In this document: one piece after another, positions 9,293 through 19,180 of the stretch | Layout: each line of letters opens with the position of its first letter | Numbering within the stretch: the first letter of the stretch is position 1 | Assembly (NCBI GenBank): GCA_001970955.1 | Contig: MPUH01000883.1 | Location: forward strand, 1 to 30,706 | DNA from: Stentor coeruleus | Lineage: Eukaryota > Ciliophora > Heterotrichea > Heterotrichida > Stentoridae | DNA: 30,706 bases | Direction of reading: 5' to 3' | Program-made: the position numbers and the translations under genes | Notes under the pieces: model-generated | What the model was told of the DNA's origin: nothing | Seen by the model: the letters and a program-made list of their open reading frames with translations, nothing else | Database searches by the model: none

Positions 9293-12200
9293 TTATATGA
9301 TCCCAGCAGTCTTCCATATGCATTCCATCCTTTGCCCAGGCTCTTCTTTAGCAAGATTTTTGAGGTTTTCTATGAGAAAGCTAGTTTCTTGGAGGATTTT
9401 AAGTACAAGGTTTTTTGCTGAAGAAATCTTATGTTTTTTAAAGACTTTTTGCAGTTTGATGATGTTTTTGTTGGAGAGTTTTGTTGGCTTTACACGCCAG
9501 GTTTGACTTGTGAACCCTGTAGCTGGAAGGATTTTCCCTTCTAAAAATGCTTTAGTAAAAGCAAAATACTTAGCATCACATTCGGGGAAATCAATAAAAC
9601 ATGGAGGAAGTGGCCATAATTTTTGCCCATATGCAGCTGTGGCCCAGGTTTTTAAAGTATCATTTTTATCATCATAAAACCCTTCACTATTTTCATGTAC
9701 TTGAATATTTTGAATCATATGGCCTCCAAGTTCATATAACCATTCACTACGAACTTCAGTAATCCCAAGCAAAGTTGGTCTTGTTATAAAAGCTAAATTC
9801 TGATATGCGATAATATCAGGAGGAGACCTACTGAAAAAATAAGAACTTGGGTGGATATAAACATATTCCATATTAGAAGATGAAGCTTTATAATCTTCAG
9901 AGTACATACTTGTATCTAAATGCTTTTGAATCAAATAAGGAACTCGTTTACTAGGTTTTGTACTATTGGTTAATTGAACTTTTATTGCGATTTGGTCTAT
10001 AAACCCACTAGTTATAGACTTTAAAATATTTATTTCCTCATGACGTCCTGGTAAAGATAAATCCAATGATTTTAAAGTATGGTTTTTTTCCCCTTCAACA
10101 ATCCCTAAAAGTTGTACCGCAAGCATTTGCATTTCAATCAAAGATTTCTCCACAATTTGAGCCTGGGTACAAAACCCTGCAAGATCTTCAGCTATCAACG
10201 AGTCCTTAAAAAGTCTTAAATAACTCAAAAAATCAGAATGTCCTTTAAACCAATGACTATGAAGTTTTTTACTCTCTGCTAATGCTGTTTTAGCATTACC
10301 TTCAACTGAATTTTCAAATATTTGCTGAACTTCCATACCAGCTACAATAATACTTATCCATTTATGAACTCCAATTTTTTTCGCTGTTATAAGCATTTTA
10401 CCATATCTTGGGGCAATTGGAAGATCTGATATTTCTCGGCCTAAGTCAGTAATACAGTAAATATCCCCTTGACCTTTTTTATTCTGAGTCACAGCACCGA
10501 TTTCAGCTAAATGGGTTAAAGATTCAGTCAGATCTGAGATTTCAGGTTTTGTTGGAAATGGGAATTTAAATACATTTTGTATTCCAAGAGCTTTTAATTG
10601 AAGGACTATTAAAGATATGGGTGTTGTGCATATATCTGGTTCTCGGAACTCAGTAAATGCATTTGAATATGCAGCATTGGAATAAAGTCTATAACAATGG
10701 CCTGGACAGGTTCTCCCAGCTCGGCCTGAGCGTTGATTTGCACTAGCTTTGCTTATATGTTGAATTGAAAATTTACTCATTTGTAGCCTTGAGGAATAAA
10801 GTTTACGTTTTTCAAGGCCGCTATCTACAACATATACAATATTAGGAATTGTTATTGAAGTCTCAGCAACATTTGTCGCTATTACAATTAAACGTCGAGT
10901 ATCGGTTGGATTAGCAGAAAATATTTTAAGTTGTTTTTTGACTGGCATCATAGAATAAAGAGGCAAAATCCTACATGTCCCAGGCTGTACCCTTTGTTTA
11001 ATAAGTGCTTTAAGGGCAATAACATCTTTTTTCCCAGGTAAAAACACTAAAATTCCCCCAGGAGGTAAGTTTTTATGTATTTTAACAGTTTTTTCTAAAG
11101 CTAAATCCATAAAATCCTCTGATTTTGTACTCTTAGCAAAATGCACAATCACTGGATACTGCCTAGTGTTTATTTTCACTACCGGTGGAGGGGTTTCGAA
11201 AAGTTCGAAATTCTCAGTGAAATCCCCAACCCTCAATGTTGCGCTCATAATCACAACTTTTAAAGGCTCCCTGTCAATTTCTAATGCTTTTTTTTCCCTA
11301 AGCCTAACAATTCTTGATACTAATCCAAGTAAAATATCAGTATTTACACTTCTTTCATGTGCTTCATCAATAATCAAAACACTATAATCAAGTAAAAGAA
11401 AATCACTAGCTACTTCTTTAAGTAAAATCCCATCTGTCATAAATTTAATCTTATTTCCTTGAGACATACTTGATGTATCATAACGTATTTGATAACCAAT
11501 TTCAGTACCTAATTCTAGATTTGTTTCTTGGCTAACTCTTTGTGCTAAAGTAACAGCGGCGATTCTTCTTGGTTGGGTTATACCGATACGACCTTTAAGG
11601 GCAAAACTGTTTTCTAAGAGGAATTTAGGAAGCTGGGTACTTTTTCCTGAACCGGTTTCACCACAGATTATGGTTATTGGGTTTTCTCTGATAGTTTCAA
11701 TTATTTCTTGCTCTAAATGGGTTATAGGAAGGGTGTTGTCTGGTTGTTGGGAATCAAGAGTTTGGGTTTTAGGGTCAGGGTCAGTATATCCCATTAAGGT
11801 TATTGGGTTTAGTTCTGGGACTGGGACTGGCTGATAAAACTCAATTTGTTCTTCGGGCTCTTGGAACTTTTCTGGTTTCATAAAAGATTTGATGATTTTT
11901 GGAGGTTCTGGGACTTCTAGGTTTAGATCTTCAGGCTTGTCATAAGGATTTAGATTTGGTTTGTATATTGGGATTTTACCTACAAGGACTAGGTTTTGGT
12001 TTAAAGATTTGATATGGTTTTGTGTGTAAAGGAGATCATCGGTTTTTAAGCCAAGCTTTTCTTTTTTAATTTCTTGGGTCAGATGGTCTTTTATAGTCTT
12101 TTTACCACCGAGGTTCTGACTACTTTCAAGTACATCTGTTAGTTTTTCATCAAGACGATGCTCTTTGATTATTTTAAAGTTCTCTTCACGCTGCTTGAGT

Positions 12201-12502
12201 TTGGCTTTTTTGTCAAGAAACTTTTGCTTTTTGCTTGGCTTTCCAGCTTTTGATTTAGCAGCCTTGTNGGTTTTTAAGCCAAGCTTTTCTTTTTTAATTT
12301 CTTGGGTCAGATGGTCTTTTATAGTCTTTTTACCACCTAGGTTCTGACTACTTTCAAGTACATCTGTTAGTTTTTCATCAAGACGATGCTCTTTGATTAT
12401 TTTAAAGTTCTCTTCACGCTGCTTGAGTTTAGCTTTTTTGTCAAGAAACTTTTGCTTTTTGCTTGGCTTTCCAGCTTTTGATTTAGCAGCCTTGTCTTTC
12501 AT
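9293..12502 (-). CDS. DHX37: DEAH-box RNA helicase DHX37/Dhr1 (Ecm16), 18S rRNA maturation
   Basis: After removing a false 76-residue in-frame duplication at the N (12268) the protein is 993 residues. It has a Lys-rich N-terminus (residues 1-80), P-loop GETGSGKS at 205-212, TQPRR, DEAH at 303-306 (DEAHERSVNTDILLGLLSR-like context), SATLRVGDFT, NVAETS, and QRSGRAGRTCPG, followed by winged-helix, ratchet and OB-fold regions. SATLRVxDFT and the C-terminal HPSSxxF...YxxxxxTxxxLxGxTEV segment are typical of the DHX37/Dhr1 branch rather than the spliceosomal DEAH helicases. The family releases U3 snoRNA from pre-ribosomes in the nucleolus; that function is inferred. The start ATG at 12500-12502 is followed directly by the basic segment; the stop is TAA. 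No intron. Confidence 0.9.
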   Translation of the reverse strand: MKDKAAKSKAGKPSKKQKFLDKKAKLKQREENFKIIKEHRLDEKLTDVLESSQNLGGKKTIKDHLTQEIKKEKLGLKTXKAAKSKAGKPSKKQKFLDKKAKLKQREENFKIIKEHRLDEKLTDVLESSQNLGGKKTIKDHLTQEIKKEKLGLKTDDLLYTQNHIKSLNQNLVLVGKIPIYKPNLNPYDKPEDLNLEVPEPPKIIKSFMKPEKFQEPEEQIEFYQPVPVPELNPITLMGYTDPDPKTQTLDSQQPDNTLPITHLEQEIIETIRENPITIICGETGSGKSTQLPKFLLENSFALKGRIGITQPRRIAAVTLAQRVSQETNLELGTEIGYQIRYDTSSMSQGNKIKFMTDGILLKEVASDFLLLDYSVLIIDEAHERSVNTDILLGLVSRIVRLREKKALEIDREPLKVVIMSATLRVGDFTENFELFETPPPVVKINTRQYPVIVHFAKSTKSEDFMDLALEKTVKIHKNLPPGGILVFLPGKKDVIALKALIKQRVQPGTCRILPLYSMMPVKKQLKIFSANPTDTRRLIVIATNVAETSITIPNIVYVVDSGLEKRKLYSSRLQMSKFSIQHISKASANQRSGRAGRTCPGHCYRLYSNAAYSNAFTEFREPDICTTPISLIVLQLKALGIQNVFKFPFPTKPEISDLTESLTHLAEIGAVTQNKKGQGDIYCITDLGREISDLPIAPRYGKMLITAKKIGVHKWISIIVAGMEVQQIFENSVEGNAKTALAESKKLHSHWFKGHSDFLSYLRLFKDSLIAEDLAGFCTQAQIVEKSLIEMQMLAVQLLGIVEGEKNHTLKSLDLSLPGRHEEINILKSITSGFIDQIAIKVQLTNSTKPSKRVPYLIQKHLDTSMYSEDYKASSSNMEYVYIHPSSYFFSRSPPDIIAYQNLAFITRPTLLGITEVRSEWLYELGGHMIQNIQVHENSEGFYDDKNDTLKTWATAAYGQKLWPLPPCFIDFPECDAKYFAFTKAFLEGKILPATGFTSQTWRVKPTKLSNKNIIKLQKVFKKHKISSAKNLVLKILQETSFLIENLKNLAKEEPGQRMECIWKTAGII
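12041..12495. repeat. Assembly overlap around single N (227 bp twice)
   Basis: Positions 12041-12267 recur at 12269-12495 with two differences (12110 G vs 12338 T; about 12203 G vs 12431 A); N is at 12268. The 228-nt offset keeps frame, so the helicase N-terminus (KAAKSKAGKP to KLGLKT) appears twice in a naive translation. Confidence 0.92.
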
Positions 12503-13543
12503 AAATATGGGACTTAATATGAGTTAGTTATTGAAAGGATAATTTACTTTATTTTAATAAACACTTAATAATATCCTTTCAAATATATATTAGCTCTTAC
12601 TCCTCAGAGTTTTTAATTTAACTAACTAAATTATACAATAATTCTCATCAAAGTACTTATGATATATATATATATCCTATATCTTAAACACACATATTTA
12701 TTATTTCATCATATTTTCTAGATTTTTTTAATTTTATCTTTAATATCTGGCATTAATTTTTTATTTCTTCTTATAGTCATTGTGAATTTATATCTTTTTC
12801 AAAAAAAAATCCTCTAAAATGGATTAAAGATGTAATTATTATCAATATAAATATAAAAATCTTAGTTCTTAAATCTTTCGCTATGTTTAATCAAATATTA
12901 CCTGGTTTTATATAGCAGCATTAATATATTTTGAATATGATTTGAGAGGTCTTGATTTCTATAAAAGATATAGATAAGTATTGATTACTTTAAATTTATT
13001 TATTTTGATTATAATGTGATAAGATTACCTTTTTATATTCCTAAGTTCCCTGATTCATTTCATGCTTATGCTTTGAAATTATCCCATATAATCAGAATAT
13101 TTAAAAAAAAAAAAGCTCAAGTACTGTAAAAAGCTCCCACTGCTTCTCACAATCTTTTTTATCTATTTTCTACTGATTCCCCATAATTTCCATATATTTT
13201 TATTACACATTTCTTAAAGAATAAATCTAAAAGAAATTTATAGAAAATCTCAACAATTACAATAATTTTAAGTTTTAAAAAAATTGAAAATAACTTTTGA
13301 TTAGCTTTTCCTCAATTTAAATCAACTCTATTTCCTTCAATATAGAAAACATCTATAGATTGTATATTTTTTCTTCATATCCCTACTAAGAAAACCCTAC
13401 TTCATAATTTATAACAAAAATGAAAAACTAAATCTAGCATCATAACTTCTAAATAAAATCCCTCTATAAAACACATCTAATAAATTATTAATGCTTATTT
13501 TGTTTTCAAAAATAATTCAAACTCGTAAAAATTAATATAAAAA
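12503..13543. other. Intergenic, 1.04 kb
   Basis: Very A/T-rich with a short TA run near 12664-12674 and an A12 run near 13110. No reading frame or RNA recognised before the tRNA. Confidence 0.6.
13539..13543 (-). terminator. Pol III T-run after tRNA-Leu
   Basis: Five Ts on the minus strand directly follow the discriminator base of the tRNA, with a second T5 a few bases beyond. This is a standard RNA polymerase III stop. Confidence 0.75.
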
Positions 13544-13548
13544 TGGCT

Positions 13549-13579
<31 letters not shown>

Positions 13580-13623
13580 ATAGCGCCTTAAGCTACCGCC
13601 TTAGACCGCTCGGCCAAACAACC
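13544..13623 (-). tRNA. tRNA-Leu(AAG)
   Basis: 80 nt, type II. The acceptor arm GGTTGTT pairs with AGCAGCC (two G-U pairs), and the discriminator is A. The D-arm is TGGCCGAGCGGTCTAAGGC (typical Leu, also the A box). The anticodon stem GTAGC/GCTAT encloses loop TTAAGGC, giving anticodon AAG (decodes CUU, CUC through inosine). There is a variable arm, and a T-arm GTGGG-TTCAAAT-CCCAC (B box). No CCA is encoded and no tRNA intron is present. It is one of the few GC-rich islands in the window. Confidence 0.95.
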
Positions 13624-13743
13624 GTCTTATTAATTTCCTTCTGAATCTCTAATTATAATATTTCATTACAATTTTATCATAAAATTTATAAACAATAAAC
13701 CAATATATTCCTTATAACTAAAATATTAACAAAAGTTTCTATT

Positions 13744-13767
13744 AAAAAAGCCTCGCCCTAAAGCGAG
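13744..13767 (-). other. Small GC hairpin followed by T6
   Basis: On the minus strand CTCGC-TTTAGG-GCGAG (13767-13752) forms a 5-bp stem, followed after GC by six Ts (13749-13744). It lies 74 bp after the stop of the AGC kinase and 120 bp before the tRNA. It could mark the 3' end of a small Pol III transcript or be a 3'-UTR element; nothing else identifies it. Confidence 0.35.
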
Positions 13768-13840
13768 CAATATAATTTACCCTCACAATACTTTTAGTAA
13801 TTAAATTATAATATACTAATTAGAGTATAGTATTAATTGA

Positions 13841-14929
13841 CTATTTATTTCTCATAGTATTTTCTATTGAGTTATTGTTCTGATTAATATCATATAAATA
13901 CCCTTTAAAAAGATCTTGAGTTGAGTTATTCTGAAGCGACAACATGCTTTGCTTAACCGCTTCACTATTCTCATCTTTCCATGGATCATTTCCCATTTGT
14001 ATCCTTGAATCAAAATTATCTTCAGCTTCATTTGGTATAAAAGAAGCAACTAATTGTTTATTTATCAATTGTTTCCAATTTGTTCCTTTGAACCATGGAT
14101 GTTCTTTTATTTCCAAAGGTCCATTATGTCCTAATCGATGTACAGGTTTCCTTTGAAGTAATCGATTTACGAAATCTGATGCTTCTAAAGACCAACCTGA
14201 AGGAATTTCTTCTTTTTTTATCTGAATTTGTTTAGCTAAGATTTCTTCACGTATTTCTTTACGTGATTTGCCTAGATAAGGACGTACACCAAACATGATT
14301 TCATAAATAATAACCCCAACAGCGAAATAATCAACAGAAACCCCATGATTTAAACGACACATTACTTCTGGAGCCATATATCCTGGAGTACCACTGGTAT
14401 CTTTAGCATTATCTGGTACCCAAACCCTTGCGATCCCGAAATCAGTTATGCATAAATACCCTTTTGAATCAAAAACAAGGTTTTCTGGCTTGATATCTCT
14501 ATGGATAACCCCGCTATTATGGATATATTCCAATCCTAAAATCACACTTGATATAAAAAACTTTGTTTGTTCTTCATTAAATCGTCCTTGACGTCCAAGA
14601 TGATATCTTAAATCTCCTCCAGGCATAAAATCCATGACAAGATAAAGATTTTCTCTGTCTTGGAATGCAAACTGCATATTAGAAATAAACGGATGCTTCA
14701 AATAAGACAAGATTTTCCTTTCGTTCATAATAGAATCAACACTTTTCTTTGCTAAAATCCGAGCTTTTGCCATTTCTTTCATTGCAAAACTGTCTTTAGT
14801 TTTTTTATACTCTACTTTCCACACCTTACTAAAGCCCCCTTTTCCTATACAATAATGGAACTGGAATTGAGATTTAGAGAAAGTTTGTGTGGTTTCTAAT
14901 TCTTCAGACTTAAAGTTGCAGCTTCCCAT
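13841..14929 (-). CDS. AGC-type Ser/Thr protein kinase, YANK/STK32-like, N-myristoylated
   Basis: 362 residues. It begins MGSC, an N-myristoylation signal (Gly2) with a neighbouring Cys for palmitoylation, which predicts membrane attachment. The kinase domain starts at about residue 24: GKGGFSKV loop, FAMKEM (K51), DFMPGGDLRYHLGRQGRF, HRDIKPEN, DFG, SGTPGYMAPEV. The GGDLRYHL hinge segment and N-terminal acylation are typical of the STK32 (YANK) group. The lobe ends with RLG..GPLEIKEHPWFKG as in AGC kinases. The C-tail (about 295-362) is acidic and Asn-rich and lacks an obvious FxxF/Y hydrophobic motif. Stop TAG, no intron. The target and pathway are unknown. Confidence 0.88.
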   Translation of the reverse strand: MGSCNFKSEELETTQTFSKSQFQFHYCIGKGGFSKVWKVEYKKTKDSFAMKEMAKARILAKKSVDSIMNERKILSYLKHPFISNMQFAFQDRENLYLVMDFMPGGDLRYHLGRQGRFNEEQTKFFISSVILGLEYIHNSGVIHRDIKPENLVFDSKGYLCITDFGIARVWVPDNAKDTSGTPGYMAPEVMCRLNHGVSVDYFAVGVIIYEIMFGVRPYLGKSRKEIREEILAKQIQIKKEEIPSGWSLEASDFVNRLLQRKPVHRLGHNGPLEIKEHPWFKGTNWKQLINKQLVASFIPNEAEDNFDSRIQMGNDPWKDENSEAVKQSMLSLQNNSTQDLFKGYLYDINQNNNSIENTMRNK

Positions 14930-15785
14930 AATTATTATAATATTAATCTAAAGGATTTAACGAACATTTATCTTTTTATCAAGTATTTTATTAAGAAATC
15001 ATTTTTTGGTTGTAGAATTTGTGGATATGCCTTTTGTGGATATGATTTTGTATAGGTTTTAGAGTAAAATATACTCTTTTTAGAATAAGCGTAAGTTTTT
15101 ATGAGAAATTATAGGTTTGTTTGGTTTTTTATAATTTTCAATGGGAAAACTTGAAGATTTTGGAGTTTGATTATGGATTAGGGTTGATATTAAGGAGATT
15201 ATAATGATTTTTTGGTGAGAAAAAAATATCTTGGTTTGATGATGGGTTTTGTGATATTGGAGGTAAGACAGGGTGAAGAGAAATAGTTTAAGAAAATAAA
15301 TTATAGATTCTATAGAATGTATGGAATATGGTATAAGAATAATAGTTTTTGACATATTTTATAAAAATAGAGTTTATGTTTGATAAGGGTTTAGATTTTT
15401 GTCATTAGGTTTTATTAATTTGATTTGTGTAGTTTTTTTTTAATAAAGTAATGATTTTTATAATAAAACAATCAAGGTGGCAATTGAACACCTGTTAAGA
15501 GTTTTGCAAAATATTAATGGGTATTTTTTAGCATAATCTAAAATTCCACACAATTTTTCCAAAACAAGTATTGAAAGTTCCTACAATTCTTTATATATAT
15601 TTTCCCTATTCTAAATCCTATTAATAAATATATTTACTCTATATAATTTATACAAAAATAAGTTTTTAACTAATACTATATATGAGTCACTACAATTCAA
15701 GATATCTTTAATATTACTACTACCATTTTCTCTTTAAATATTGATTTGTCATTCCTGTTTGAGAATTACGCATTATATTGGTTAA
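14930..15785. other. Divergent intergenic region, 0.86 kb
   Basis: Lies between the starts of a minus-strand and a plus-strand gene, so it holds both promoters. Plus-strand composition is G-rich and C-poor from about 14980 to 15400, then C-rich and G-poor to 15785. This matches C-rich, G-poor sense-strand 5' flanks on both sides. No gene is recognised. Confidence 0.55.
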
Positions 15786-16673
15786 ATGGATCGCTTAGGA
15801 AATTTTAGAGAGTCAAGAAGTTGCTTTAGTTTATCAAATGCTTCTGCAAACAGAAGTAAAGCAAGTTCTTCATATTCATCCCCTTTTGCCCGTATCACAT
15901 CAGCCAAAAATTTAAAACACGAAATGCTCCCATCATTTCTTCGAAGTTCAGGTTCAGGTTCAGGATCATCTTTTTCAACATCAACACCAAGAAAATCTTT
16001 TCTCCCTGAACTAAACACTTTAAGTTCAATAACAAAATATATCAACGGGGCAACAAGTCCTACAGAAACACTTCTTAAAGTTGGGAAAATTGAACTAAAA
16101 CAAGATGATTTAAGATGTTTACTCTCAAACAATATAACAAAAAATACAATTGATGCAATGCTTACAGTTGTCAAACATTTAAATTCAAAATTATGTAAGA
16201 AAAAACCTGAGACGAAAAAAGTTCTTATAGCAAAGACAAAATTCACACAAAAAGTTTTTAACAATCAAAAGACCAATGCGAAAATCGATATTTTCAATAT
16301 AAATTTTTTGATTTTCCCGATTTTTGTTGGTCATTGGACTGTGCTGAACTTTAACTGCACAGAGTTAATAGTAAATTACTACGACCCATTGAAAAGTAAC
16401 AAATATTTGAAAGATATATTAAAAAGCTTATACTTGTTTCTGAAAAAACAAACCACATCTTCAGGTGAAGATCTTATGCAAATCCAACTTAAAGAACTTG
16501 TTTATCAACGTGTAGTAATCTCTGAGACTTTTTCCGAAGAAGATTCTGCGATTTTTATGCTCCAAACAATCTACAACCTGTCCATGGGCGAAAGGGTCGA
16601 AGTAAAAAGTGCAGATCTCGAGCACCATCGTCAAGAGTTTCTAAAGATGCTTTTTCAGCATGGAACCCTCTAA
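15786..16673 (+). CDS. Ulp1/SENP-fold protein with degenerate catalytic site (probable pseudo-protease)
   Basis: 295 residues. The first 75 are Ser-rich and likely disordered. The rest resembles the C48 (Ulp1/SENP, SUMO or NEDD8 protease) fold: a segment LKQDDLRCLL...ITKNTIDAML, then FPIFVGHWTVLNF with the catalytic-type H183-W184, and VNYYDPL with D200. The block that normally reads QxxxxxDCGxF is here FSEEDSAIFML: Ser254 replaces the nucleophilic Cys, and Thr248 sits where the oxyanion Gln is expected. The fold call rests on the H-W...D spacing and the D-[C/S]-x-x-F block. It is probably catalytically dead and perhaps binds SUMO-like proteins; a pseudogene is unlikely, as the frame is intact. 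The gene ends 70 bp before GAPDH on the same strand. Identification is moderate. Confidence 0.65.
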   Translation: MDRLGNFRESRSCFSLSNASANRSKASSSYSSPFARITSAKNLKHEMLPSFLRSSGSGSGSSFSTSTPRKSFLPELNTLSSITKYINGATSPTETLLKVGKIELKQDDLRCLLSNNITKNTIDAMLTVVKHLNSKLCKKKPETKKVLIAKTKFTQKVFNNQKTNAKIDIFNINFLIFPIFVGHWTVLNFNCTELIVNYYDPLKSNKYLKDILKSLYLFLKKQTTSSGEDLMQIQLKELVYQRVVISETFSEEDSAIFMLQTIYNLSMGERVEVKSADLEHHRQEFLKMLFQHGTL

Positions 16674-16743
16674 TCTAAACATCTAATATGTAAAAACCCT
16701 TAAATATACTTTATTATTGAATAGCAAAATTGATAGGCTATAA

Positions 16744-17754
<1,011 letters not shown>

Positions 17755-18304
17755 GATTAGATTAAGATTGATTTGGATAGGATTAGAAGGGTTTTTTAAG
17801 TAATGACTTATGAATGAAGGTTTTATGGTTGAAGATAAGGGAAATAAATTTTATATTAGAAATTGTCATTTAGGGTGGGTTTAATAATTAGAATGATGTG
17901 GGATTATGGGTTATTTCTTAATGATTTATGTGAAAGATCTTTAATGCTATTTAAGTATATGATAGTAAAATATATATAATAATCTTAAAGGTAAATTAAT
18001 GAATTCTCATATCAAACAATAATCTAAATTTTACTAATCGTAAATATTTCATGTTTTTTTACTATTAAACCTACGCCAATTTTCATCCTTGCATTCATCC
18101 TATCATTTTCTCAATTTATTCTACACATTAAAATATCTATTTAACTTAATAACCTAATAAAACAACTTAAAAACCTTTAATCTTTCCCTTTAAACCTAAA
18201 ACATATACTTTCCAATCAATCAAAACTTCTTCCAAAATATCTTCATATACACCTTCATGTAAATATCAAATCTCATTAAAAAATTCCAAATTCCTTTATA
18301 TAAA
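17755..18304. other. Intergenic between two plus-strand genes
   Basis: The first half (GAPDH 3' flank) is G-rich and C-poor; the second half (5' flank of the next gene) is C-rich and almost G-free. The switch lies near 18000. No gene is seen. Confidence 0.6.
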
Positions 18305-19180
18305 ATGGGATGTTGTAGCTCAGCCAAAAGAAACCTTCCTGAAAGTTCTTTGATAAATCGAGCTCTGCGGGCTATTGAACAAAATGAAATGAGTTCTGTA
18401 AAAGCCCTATCGAAAAAAATTACCCAAATCAGGAAAATCGATCATGAAATTGGTGAAATTGAAAACATTAAACTTAATATTTTAGGATACGCTCTTTGGA
18501 CTGGTAAAGTTGAGCCATTTGCTTATATTCACAAAGTATTAAATGCAAGTATAAAATCAATGGAAGACCTTTTTATCAAATCAGAATTAACCTCATTGCA
18601 TGTAGTTTGTGCAAAGGGTCATTTAGATTTATTGAAATATTATCTACCTTATTATTTAAATGAAATTACTGAAATGCCTGAAACAAAAGGTTTTAGTAGT
18701 CAGATTTTTATTGAAGAAACAAGCAATCAAAATATTTCTCAACCTCAACCTCGACATTTACCAATTCATATTCTTATAATACAAGAAAACTTCCCAATGT
18801 TAAATTTTATTCATACCTATTTTGCTAATAAAACTCATATACCTCGGCTTTTAGATATGGAATATAAAGAAGAAATAACAGGGGAAAATTGTGTCCTTTT
18901 AGCATGTCGTAAAGGTAATTACAAGTTGATATATTTTTTCCATAAAATATGCAAATTGAATTTTAGTGTTAAAAACCATGCTGAACATAATGGAATTAAT
19001 GTTTTGTTAGATGGTTGTAAAACGGGTGATAGTAAAAATGTCTTGAACTGTTTGAGATATTTGGTTGAAAATGTAGGATTGGATGTTGAACATATGTATG
19101 ATTTTAATTTAAAAGCTACTCAGGATAAGGAAGTTGTTAGGTATTTGGAAGGCAGACTTTTGAGTAAGAGATTTTTATAA
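18305..19180 (+). CDS. Ankyrin-repeat-like protein with MGCC acylation signal
   Basis: 291 residues. It starts MGCCSSAKR, a strong N-myristoylation plus palmitoylation signal, predicting membrane anchoring. Helix-turn-helix units resemble degenerate ankyrin repeats: TSLHVVCAKGHLDLLKYYL (about 97-115), RHLPIHILIIQENFPMLNFIH, ENCVLLACRKGNYKLIYFFHK and INVLLDGCKTGDSKNVLNCLRYLVEN. No enzymatic motif is visible. It probably acts as a membrane-bound scaffold; the partner is unknown. Intronless, with TAA stop. Confidence 0.75.
   Translation: MGCCSSAKRNLPESSLINRALRAIEQNEMSSVKALSKKITQIRKIDHEIGEIENIKLNILGYALWTGKVEPFAYIHKVLNASIKSMEDLFIKSELTSLHVVCAKGHLDLLKYYLPYYLNEITEMPETKGFSSQIFIEETSNQNISQPQPRHLPIHILIIQENFPMLNFIHTYFANKTHIPRLLDMEYKEEITGENCVLLACRKGNYKLIYFFHKICKLNFSVKNHAEHNGINVLLDGCKTGDSKNVLNCLRYLVENVGLDVEHMYDFNLKATQDKEVVRYLEGRLLSKRFL

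Noticed and set aside
15080..15355. 91-codon minus-strand frame upstream of the AGC kinase
   Set aside because: It lies in a C-poor spacer where stops are rare on one strand; it is low-complexity, with no motif.
15782..16264. 160-codon minus-strand frame over the Ulp1-like gene
   Set aside because: The plus strand carries the coherent C48-like protein; this is its antisense shadow.
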